64,000 bases of DNA from Erodium maritimum (Eukaryota; Streptophyta; Magnoliopsida; Geraniales; Geraniaceae): NCBI GenBank assembly GCA_963921825.1, contig OY997589.1, forward strand, positions 53,128,546 through 53,192,545, read 5' to 3'. The notes below the pieces were generated by a model. That model worked only from the letters and a program-made list of their open reading frames with translations, was not told the DNA's origin and searched no databases. The translations under genes and the position numbers were made by a program. This document shows, in pieces, positions 12,334 through 19,829 of this stretch (the first letter of the stretch is position 1; the number at the start of each line of letters is the position of its first letter).

Positions 12334-14991
12334 GTAAGAACCACTCCCGGTCAACGCCAGTCAAATCGGCGAAAAACAAGAAAATTTAAAATTTTGGGAC
12401 AAACACCTAAATGAACATAAATTTGACCCCGAAGGTCATATCGGACTTGAGTTGACCCCCATATCGACCAAAATGAGTTCTGGGGGACTCAGGGCAACTT
12501 TCTGACCAATTTGGGAAAGGTTAACTTTTTGCTGGAAAAGTCAACCGAGCGACGTTTTGGCCCTTTCGAGGCTCGTTTTGGATCTGAAAAGCTTAGCCGT
12601 CGTTACAACGGTCTTAGTTGAGCCGACCGACGGTATTTTTGAACAAAACAAAAGGAAAACAAGAGTGTAGTGTCGGCCATTTTAGAAAAAAAGGAGAGAA
12701 GTAGAGAGAGAAAGAAGAGAGAGAAGAGAAGAGAGAAAAAAGCAGAAAGTGTTGGAGTTTTGTGATTTCCCGACAATCCGACCGACGGATCGTCTCAACG
12801 GTTGAAGAATCGAGCTCCCATCGTCATTCCCTACGCTGAGAACCTATTCGATTCTCGTTTTGGTACGTTTGAATTTTAGGGTTGGAGTTTAAACGATTCA
12901 AATATGGTTGGGTTTTGGTTAGAATTGGTTTAAAGATGAATGGTTGAGGTTTGGGGGTTCGTTAGGAACGTTTTGGGGCGAAAAGGAAATTTTCCCATTA
13001 TGGCCGTGTGGGGCCCACGTGTTCGGGTCTCGGTTTTTCATGTTCGGGTGGTTTTGGACGAACCCCAAGTCGTTAATTCACACCCGGAACGAATCTGGGA
13101 ATTAAATTGTGAAAGTTGGAATTTCGGGTTTAGAGACTTTAAACGCGAATTAAATCGCTCGGAAGTCGGAAATTGATTCCGTCGATTTCATTGGAACCCT
13201 TGAATTATTCTAAGATCGTAGAAACAAAAACGGGAATTTTCGGAGCCCCGGAAGGGCATTTTCAAACCCTGGCATATTCGCCGAGCCGGGCGAATCGGGA
13301 CTTTCCGGGTACATTATTGACAATGTCGAGTAATTGAGAAGTTTGGGAGTGATCGACATTACCGGGCTTGAGTTTGGGCGTCAAATTAGTTAAACTTCAA
13401 CTTTGTCTGCAAACTTAAAAAGTGTTTTAATTATGATCTTGTTAGATCGTGCCGAGGACCGCGGAAAAGGAAAGCTAGGCGAGTGATCACGAGTAGCCGG
13501 AGCTTGGTCGTGGACTTTTGGGAAAGAGTTACGAGGTAGGGAAAAGTAGCCGGATCTCGGCCCTGACGAGGGAAAGTTAACAGTAGAAATGCATGCGACA
13601 CTTGGGTGTCCTGGGATAAGTAAGTTTATCGAACAATAGAAAGGCAGGCGACACCGGGTGGTGTCGTATGATACGGGAACGTATCGAAAAATAGAAATGC
13701 ATGTGACACTTAGTAGTGTCGTAGGAGCATTGAACGTATTGATATCAGAAATACGGTGGCTTTTGGTTGTGCACGTAGGTTGAGTGAATTGTTGACAGAT
13801 TGGGTGGCCATGAGTGCCCGTGGGGTTGTTGAACCCGTGTTTTACTGTTGGTGTCTTGGGTGGCCATGAGTGCCCGTGGGGTTGTTGAACCTGTATTCTA
13901 TTGTTGGTGTGTCTTGGGTGGCCATGAGTGCCCGTGGGGTTGTTGAGCCCGTGTTTTATTGTTGGTGTCTTGGGTGGCCATGAGTGCCCGTGGGGTTGTG
14001 GAACCCGTGTTTTACTGTTGGTGTCTTCGGTGGCCATGAGTGCCTGTGGGGTGTTAAACCTGTGTTGTTCATGTTTGTTGAACTTTGGTTGTGGACTGTC
14101 TCTGCCCGAGGTTGGGGGCCCGCCTGACAAGAAAGGGGTCCCGTGGTCGCGTGCGTGTGCATTTTTCAGACGAGATTGGGGGCCCGCTTGACAATAAAGG
14201 GGTCATGTGGCCGCGTGTCGTGGGAGTTGGCCAGCCTTCCGGGTTAACCACCGGTAAAGTTGTGCATTCTTCGGGGATGAAGGGCGGCTCCCCTTACGAC
14301 TAGCTATCGGAAAGGGATTGCGTTATATATCGCTAACAGGTCGGCCGCCTGGCCCTACAGAGATCGGGGGAAGTTGCGTGGGGCAGGCTCGAGCCCAGCC
14401 GGTTAGCAACCTGCACTGAGCAGCTGGAGTGCGATCCTTTGTGATCTTGTTTGGTGTGCGATCCTTTGTGATTTTGGGTGTTGCGTGGTTATCCTTTGTG
14501 TCTTTGGTGGAGGTCGTAACCGCTGTGTCGGGTCTACATTACGTTTCCGGGTGTTGAGTTTGTTGGGGAAAGTAACAGTCTTAATGTGATAGTCGGGTTA
14601 CTTGTGTTGGGGATAGTAGTCCCCGGTGTTTTGTTTGTTGTTGGTGTTTCCGGCATTGTCTGCTAGTATGTCGTAGTTAGTCTGGTATCCGTGGTGGTGA
14701 GCGAACGCTCACCCCTAGCTGCTTTTCCTACAGGTACTGGTCGCGAGACGGACTAGGGGAGCTCTCGAAGCTTGAAGAGCTGGAAGCGGGAGTCCGGGTT
14801 TTCTTTTGAGTTTAGCGACGTACGCCTTGTCTTTTGTCCGCTTGTTTTGGACGTGCCTTTAAGTTGTAAAATATTATTTTGATTAACTCAAACTGGTGAT
14901 TTTAAGCGGTTTATTTAAAAGGTTTGAAAATTATTTTATTGTTTCACCGTTCGCGTTCCGGGTTCGGTTTTACTGAATTCGGAGCGTGACA
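12334..14991 (+). repeat. Solo LTR of a gypsy family (2658 bp), TSD TGTGT
   Basis: It begins TGTAAGAACC and ends GGAGCGTGACA, and is flanked by the 5-bp direct repeat TGTGT at 12329-12333 and 14992-14996. No internal region is present, so an insertion has collapsed by recombination between its LTRs. It belongs to the same family as the minus-strand LTR at 9213-11604 and is related to the G2 LTR at 36883-39353 (shared GACAATGTCGAGTAATT and AGTAGCCGGATCTCGGCCC motifs). The minus-strand frame at 13390-14130 is a by-product of its tandem repeats. Confidence 0.92.
13795..14060 (+). repeat. Tandem repeat array in the solo LTR
   Basis: About five copies of a unit of roughly 57 bases starting TGGGTGGCCATGAGTGCCCG and containing GGGGTTGTTGAACC. 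The same unit, in fewer copies, is in the 9213-11604 LTR, and a relative is in the G2 LTR near 38390-38610, so it is an ancestral feature of these LTRs. Confidence 0.85.
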
Positions 14992-15041
14992 TGTGTCCAT
15001 ATTGTTGGAGAGGACGACTGCAAAACTCCAAATGTTGGTTT

Positions 15042-15121
15042 ATGTAGAAGAAAGAGAACGGTTCATATTGGATGTTTTTGACCTTTTTTGTTAGGTTTAG
15101 GTTAATCAAGTTATGTGTATT
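15042..15121 (+). repeat. 75-bp duplicated segment, copy 1
   Basis: The segment starting TGTAGAAGAAAGAGAACGG and running through CATATTGGATGTTTTTGACC to GGTTAATCA recurs almost unchanged at 16618-16690. In unit 1 it overlaps the end of the 108-residue frame and would form its 3' end and 3' UTR. Confidence 0.85.
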
Positions 15122-15556
15122 ATGCACTCTCTCTTTCTAATATGGAATTCGCCCGACGTTACTACTCAATTATTATGTATTTTTTGTGTTGAACATGGAT
15201 TTTACTAGTACGTCCCGATCGGTGTACATACTGGATATGTTTGTCAATTGATTTTTTCTCATCTTTCATTTCAAGTAGCTGGTGGTAAATGTAATAACCT
15301 GTCCTAACCATGATGGATGGATGGATGGATCGTGTTGATGTCTTCTTGGGAAGGCAAGGAATATATTCCTCTTGCCAATTCCAGTCAATTTGAATTTTAA
15401 AACCTACTATTCTTATTATTGACCTTGATTATATACATTTAATAGGGTTGTACATCAATAGAACCATGGAACTAGCACGTAGACAACCTTTTGAGGTGGG
15501 CCGACCGGTTCTTGTGGATGGTCGAACTCTTTGTTGACTGTGGGTAGTAGTGGAGG
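15122..15556. other. Intergenic stretch with GGAT microsatellite and duplicated upstream box
   Basis: No gene is seen. It holds a short (GGAT)n run at about 15311-15330, the box GGCAAGGAATATATTCC (near 15353) shared with the region upstream of unit 1 (near 11963) and followed in both places by a related AAAACCTACT motif, and a GGTGGGCCGACCGGTTCTT module near 15495 that recurs near 18004. Confidence 0.5.
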
Positions 15557-15778
15557 CAGTGGCCGAGCTAGGTTTTTGGTGAGGGGGGCACCAAAAAAAT
15601 TTAATAGTAATACACAACGTCAAAAAAAATTGAGGGGCACTACTAAAAAATTATAAGAATTTAAGGGGTATTTTTCAAAAAAACAAAAATTAGTAGCAAA
15701 ATTTCAAAAAAAAATATTTGAGGGGGGGGGGGGGGGGGGGGGCACGTGCCCCCCTGGGCCGTACCTAACTCCGTGTAG
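15557..15778. mobile_element. hAT-like MITE (about 220 bp)
   Basis: The element starts CAGTGGCCGAGCTAGG and ends with CCTAACTCCGTGTAGT, giving an imperfect terminal inverted repeat; the ends resemble plant hAT MITEs that begin CAGTGGCGGAGC. Inside are GAGGGGGCACC, several A-runs and an uninterrupted run of 21 G at 15722-15742 before CACGTGCCCCCC. No clean 8-bp target duplication is visible, so the family call is tentative. Confidence 0.45.
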
Positions 15779-15946
15779 TCCCCTTTGTTGATTTGGTTTA
15801 CTTTATCATTAATTTAGATATGACCAAATTTAAAAAAAGGAAGGAAATCCTCCCAAATCTTTCGAGCGGTGAACCATTGATAAGCATGCCGTGACATGAC
15901 GTGCTACGTAAACCTTCTAACTTACCACGATGTCAACATGATTTTC

Positions 15947-15954
15947 TATAAATA
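15947..15954 (+). promoter_or_regulatory. Putative TATA box of the 16034 gene
   Basis: TATAAATA lies 80 bases before the ATG at 16034 and is followed about 30 bases later by a CA-rich stretch (ACACACTACTACATTCC) suitable as a transcription start. Two ACGT cores (GACGTGCTACGTA near 15898-15910) lie just upstream, resembling plant bZIP-type sites. Inferred from sequence only. Confidence 0.5.
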
Positions 15955-16033
15955 CACTTCTATCTCCCATATAATCTTCACACACTACTACATTCCTTAA
16001 CCAAACAGACAAAAGAAATTTGCAATTTGCAAT

Positions 16034-16381
16034 ATGGACCGTGATGATGTGAAAGACTCAACAGTCATGGGTGGACGTGGCTCTCCAGTGGAGCGCGCAG
16101 AAGCAACACTCCGTCGATGCGCCCACAGCCGCCGTGAGCTTGAGTTCGAGCGCATCAAGGGGAGAATTATGCGCGCCCATGTTCAACTGATGGCCCATAT
16201 GTATGCGATAGGGGAGATCAACACAGATGGCTGGCCAGGCGAGGACGGTGCTGCGCACGAGGCCCTATTGGCGGAGCATGCATCTCTCTCTGCCTCTATG
16301 GTCCACGTGCTCCCTCCCTCAGTCTATTATTTACCAATGTCAAAACCGGGCACACCCTTTTGTTCTAGTGTTCTATTATAG
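16034..16381 (+). CDS. Hypothetical 115-residue protein (unit 2)
   Basis: The frame starts with MDRDDVKDSTVMGG and is followed by a region rich in Arg, Glu, His and Ala (about residues 18-85) that looks helical, including LEFERIKGRIM and HEALLAEHASL, then a short hydrophobic end. I recognise no family. The start is supported by a TATA box 80 bases upstream and a short leader. It belongs to a duplicated unit: the box near 15353 and the segment at 16618-16690 both have counterparts around unit 1 at 11.96 and 15.04 kb, although the two proteins are not clearly alike. No membrane segment or signal peptide is evident. It could be an intact young or lineage-specific gene, or a chance ORF. Confidence 0.4.
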   Translation: MDRDDVKDSTVMGGRGSPVERAEATLRRCAHSRRELEFERIKGRIMRAHVQLMAHMYAIGEINTDGWPGEDGAAHEALLAEHASLSASMVHVLPPSVYYLPMSKPGTPFCSSVLL

Positions 16382-17001
16382 AACACTGGTATGTTTATCA
16401 TCAACTAAATGGACCACCTTTTGTTTGAATACATTAGTCTACGACCTTTTTTATTTATCTGTTCGTTCAACCTGTATAATTGGTCCCCCGACTTATGAAT
16501 ATGTCATCCAACAACAACCAACCGAATGTTTGTTTTTTTTGTTTAATAATACAATACAACACAACACAAGATTATAAATTCCGGAGCTTTGGACATGTTC
16601 TCATCTTCTCTTTCTTCATGTAGAAGAAAGAGAACGGTTCATATTGGATGTTTTTGACCTTTTTTGTTAGAGTAAGGGTTAATCAGGTTATCGGACCGGT
16701 CGACCTTTTACTAGGGTCAGTCGAGATGCATAAATGAGGTGGGCCAGCCTATATTTGACTAGGCTATTTTGTGGGCTGGTCGAGAGACGTTTGAGGTGGC
16801 CGGACTGGATATGCTTTATGTACAATGCCTGCAGTCATATGATAAGTATATATTATCAAGAAGTGGAAAGAATATATTCTTCCAAATGTGTTAAAGTCGT
16901 TGTGATTTTTGAACACTTTAACAACTCGAAAGTAAATCTCTACTAAAAACTTGCGTCCCGGGGTTAAGTAATTTGTTTGGGGGTGTAATATGAGGACACG
17001 A
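16382..17001. other. Intergenic stretch with repeat modules
   Basis: No gene is supported. It contains the start of GGTCGA/GGTGGGCC repeat modules (16690-16810) and a small hairpin built on GTTAAAGT and ACTTTAAC near 16891-16926. Confidence 0.4.
16618..16690 (+). repeat. 75-bp duplicated segment, copy 2
   Basis: Nearly identical to 15042-15121 (TGTAGAAGAAAGAGAACGG through CATATTGGATGTTTTTGACC). It lies about 235 bases past the stop of the 16034 frame and could be its 3' untranslated region by analogy with unit 1. Confidence 0.85.
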
Positions 17002-17021
17002 CTTCACATTCTAATCTCGGG

Positions 17022-17139
17022 ATTCTATAATCAAAGATGGCAAGTAACATGGAAGCGGCAATGTCATTGCTTGAACAAGTATTTGTTCGAGCAACGACAA
17101 TACAGCTTCCATGTTACTTGCCGTCTTTGATTATGGAAT
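17022..17139 (+). repeat. Near-perfect 118-bp palindrome, MIRNA-like foldback
   Basis: Bases 17022-17080 pair with 17139-17081 with no spacer. Of 59 positions I count 51 Watson-Crick pairs, 4 G:U pairs (if transcribed from the plus strand) and 4 mismatches, which cluster between 17057 and 17066. One arm reads AATCAAAGATGGCAAGTAAC, the other GCTTCCATGTTACTTGCC. This is the form of a young plant MIRNA or other inverted-repeat hairpin, though a tiny MITE is possible. A decayed copy with the same 20-base left flank is at 18651-18750. I recognise no known miRNA in it. Confidence 0.75.
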
Positions 17140-17489
17140 ACGGAGACGAATATGAAATCGTGTCCGCAGATTACACCTACAAAAACAATTACCAGTCTTC
17201 CTCTACCTCTACCCCGTCGCTCTTTGAAGCCGAGGATGACCGTCCTGTATTGTTTGAGGAGGATGTTGGGGTATTGGCCGGGATGCCTACGGTTGCACAG
17301 GTGCAACAACAGTTTCGGCTCCTCCACCTCCCCCGCCACCGTGCTCCTCTATTGCCAAGGGTTTGGACTCTTGTATTGTCGTTGGACGAGCTTATTCTGT
17401 CCAACCCTTTGGTGATTTACTTGCGATCTTTGATTGCGGTGGTGTCTACCGCTCCGACCAACACGGATTGTACCGCAAGAGAATCTTAG
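17037..17489 (+). CDS. Hypothetical protein frame overlapping the palindrome
   Basis: A 150-residue frame whose first ATG lies inside the left arm of the palindrome. An alternative start is the ATG just after the right arm, at 17133, giving a protein beginning MEYGDEYEIVSADYTYKNNY, followed by a Ser/Thr-rich stretch and an acidic EAEDDRPVLFEEDVG. From about 17258 a different frame, open to a stop at 17492-17494, looks more protein-like: it has a run of seven prolines then CSSIAKGLDSCIVV and DLLAIFDCGGVYRS. So either this copy has a frameshift near 17260, or splicing joins the two parts. The first half is duplicated at 18740-18930. No known domain is recognised. Confidence 0.35.
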   Translation: MASNMEAAMSLLEQVFVRATTIQLPCYLPSLIMEYGDEYEIVSADYTYKNNYQSSSTSTPSLFEAEDDRPVLFEEDVGVLAGMPTVAQVQQQFRLLHLPRHRAPLLPRVWTLVLSLDELILSNPLVIYLRSLIAVVSTAPTNTDCTARES

Positions 17490-17494
17490 AATGA

Positions 17495-18630
17495 ATGGTT
17501 TGGATTGGTTCACACGGTTTTTACGTTAAGGAGTGGTTTCTCTTTGATTTTTCCTCTACCTAGGTGTATTAATAAAAAAAAATATCTCCTATATGTAAGT
17601 ATGTAACCGTGTAATAATAAAGGACCTTTCTTTTAATTCCTTATTATTATCTTTCCATTCTTAAGTTTCAAAAACATCTTTTGCGGCTGTTGTTTTGAGG
17701 TAGGTCGAGACACACTAGAGGTGGGCTGGTCAATATTTACTTCCGGTTTGGCCGTCTTAGGGGTTGGTCGAGACAGGTTTTAGCTGGGCCGGCCGATAAC
17801 TCGCGTCAGTCGACATGTTTTAGGGCACATCATGGCGCGGTCGGCCCCTTTCCCGGCAGACCGACCAACGGTCGACGAGGCCACCTTTCAATTCTAACGA
17901 CTCAAATTACTTCTCTGGGCACCTTATGCCTAATAACGTGCTCTCTACCCTTGCACCTTTGAAATTTAGAAGCACGCTTGGGACTTGGCCGATACACGAT
18001 TAAGGTGGGCCGACCGGTTCTTCTTGACGATCGACCTCTGTTAGCGGCTTATTGTTGTGCGGTCGGGCATACTCGGTGGACCGACCTAGGTCACTCTTAG
18101 CGAACCTGGATGAGTATGAAAGGGTTCTACAGTTCGTTTGAACGACAATCGTGTTTCCAGTTTGGTGTTGAATGTAGGAATGCTACTCGTGTTTATTAGT
18201 GTTGCTTTCTTAAAAAACGATCGACTTGTTTCCCGGGTTTTCCGATCACGTTTGAGCTGGGCCGGCAAATACCTCATGCCGGTAGACCTGTTTGGCGGCA
18301 ATATATGGCAAGGTCGGCCACTTTTACTCGGTAGACCGACCAATATTTGAGTATGCGACCTTTCATTTCTAATAATAAAACACATTACTTGACTGAATAC
18401 ACTCCAGGTACTATGCCCTGGAAACATAGATGCTGGAATAATAATACTAATTTCGAGTAACGTTAATATTAAACATAAAGTACATTTCATTGCTGGAATA
18501 ATATTTTATTACATGAAACTTCGTTGGCCGAGACAGGTGGGTCAGCCTATATTTGACTAGGCGACCTTTCAATTCCAATAAAACATATTACTTGACTGGT
18601 CGGGAGGCGTTTGAGGTGGGCCGGCCAATA
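17495..18630. repeat. GGTCGG/GACCGACC-rich repeat modules, no gene
   Basis: No credible coding frame. From about 17690 to 18630 short motifs recur in varied order: GGTCGAGACA, GAGGTGGGCCGGCC, GCAGACCGACCAA, GGCGACCTTTCAATTC followed by AAAACACATTACTTGACTG. Related modules occur at 15490 and 16690-16810. This looks like a decayed local repeat family of unknown class. Confidence 0.5.
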
Positions 18631-18930
18631 CTTCACATTCTAATCTCGGGTTTCCATCATTAAAAAATGGTAAAAAACATCGAAACGTCGAACAAGTATT
18701 TGTTCGACAGTACAACTTCCATGTTACTTTCCGTCTTTCACTATGGATTACGGAGATGAATATGAATTCGTGTCCACACATTACACCTCCACAAACAATT
18801 ATGGGCCTTCCTTTGCCTCTAACTCCGTCGCACTTTGCAGCCGAGTATGACCGTCTTTTATTGTTTGAGGAGGACGTTGGGGTATTGGCCGGGATGCCTA
18901 CAGTTGCACTTGGGGGACGTTGGGGTATTG
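18631..18930 (+). pseudogene. Second, decayed copy of the palindrome and adjoining frame
   Basis: Bases 18631-18650 equal 17002-17021 exactly. Then follows a foldback centred at 18697/18698 with both arms diverged and the part near the loop shorter than in copy 1, then a copy of the MDYGDEYEFVS coding start that loses its frame by one extra base near 18815. Homology ends near 18915, after which GGACGTTGGGGTATT is repeated. The copy shows the block at 17002-17310 was locally duplicated and that this copy is dead as a protein gene. Confidence 0.65.
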
Positions 18931-19356
18931 TTTGAGGAGGAAGGTTACATTTGGGGGACCCCTTGGAGGATAGGCTGGATGAAAAGAGAGGTCCTCAAAA
19001 CACAAAACAAACGAACGGGCTTTTGAGATCCCAACCTACATTAGTTGACTATTGGAGATCATCTGATATGTTCTTGCTTATTCGATTGGTCAACACATTG
19101 TTTAGTGTACATTGAACCTTCCCTTGAAAAACAATAAGAATTAAACAAAACTCGGATTATAACTTAACGGAAACAAAGTTGAAACTTATATATCATAAAT
19201 TGAATGCAATAAAAAAAACAAGATGAAAAACGTACTGAACGTTCCTCGTATAAAGCGTTGGTTTTGTCGGGCTTGCCATGCACGCACAATATAGGTAGAG
19301 CATGAGCGCACATAGCCGAGTCGAGTCTACCTTTTCAACCTGTGTGCGCGCTTATG
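18931..19356. other. Intergenic stretch, nothing recognised
   Basis: AT-rich sequence without a convincing frame, RNA gene or repeat. It continues beyond the G3 insertion at 25236, as shown by the shared TTATG at the insertion point. Confidence 0.5.
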
Positions 19357-19791
19357 TGTTAGAGGGTGATAGGTGTGGAAATGATGATTTGGGCAAGGAA
19401 TGATTTTTGTATTGCAGCGATGAAGAACTCGATTATAGAGTCGCCGTTAATCGGCTTTTTTTTTATAGAAATTGAAATGCGAAAATAGAGAAACGACAAA
19501 TCAATCAACACCAAACCCTAGCTACCCATTTGCTATTTATAAACTCGTAGCCTCGAGCTGGCACCTTGAGCTTGCTGGACGTCCTTGCCACGATCTTCTG
19601 CCACACACGGGACCACTGAAGACGAAGGATGAGCACTGATAATGGTCTTTTGTCACGGACCGCTCTGGTGAAGACACGTGGCTCGGTTGGTTACTTACTT
19701 AAACGCTGCGTTTTGTTCTTTCCCGATTGATTTTGAATTTGAAAGGGAAACTTGAAGATGAAGGAAGCGAAGCATAGTCATGGACATGACA
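19357..19791 (-). repeat. G3 3' LTR (435 bp)
   Basis: It starts TGTTAGAGGG and ends GGACATGACA, and is the mate of 24804-25235. On the minus strand this is the downstream LTR; the GGAGGAGGCAC purine-rich tract lies just inside at about 19792-19806. Confidence 0.9.
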
Positions 19792-19829
19792 GTGCCTCCT
19801 CCTCAAGGACATGCTTGTCCTCAAGCCTG

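Larger units (their letters stand above)
12092..15081 (+). pseudogene. Short unknown gene (unit 1) split by a solo LTR
   Basis: An open frame starts at 12092 and runs to the solo LTR at 12334. Skipping the LTR and one TGTGT target copy, the same frame resumes at 14997 and stops at 15079-15081, giving a 108-residue protein without a shift. The protein starts MAHLNSSKP, is mostly hydrophilic and probably helical in the middle (GRYRRDCLATL), and has a basic CRRKR end. I recognise no domain. The upstream box GGCAAGGAATATATTCC (near 11963) and the region after the LTR recur at 15349 and 16618, so this looks like one member of a local duplication. As it stands the LTR disrupts it. It could be a chance ORF, but the unbroken frame across the empty site favours a once-real gene. 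Confidence 0.4.

Noticed and set aside
13795-14060. Regular repeats considered as a CRISPR or satellite array
   Set aside because: The units are contiguous, without unique spacers, are confined to an LTR and recur in sister LTRs of a plant genome.
13390-14130. Long minus-strand frame of 246 residues
   Set aside because: It lies within the solo LTR and its Pro/His-rich repeats are the translated antisense of the 57-base tandem array.
15722-15742. Run of 21 G, with other long G/C runs near 33009-33020 and 43261-43275
   Set aside because: Homopolymers at low-complexity sites inside repeats; their exact length is not reliable and no function is implied.
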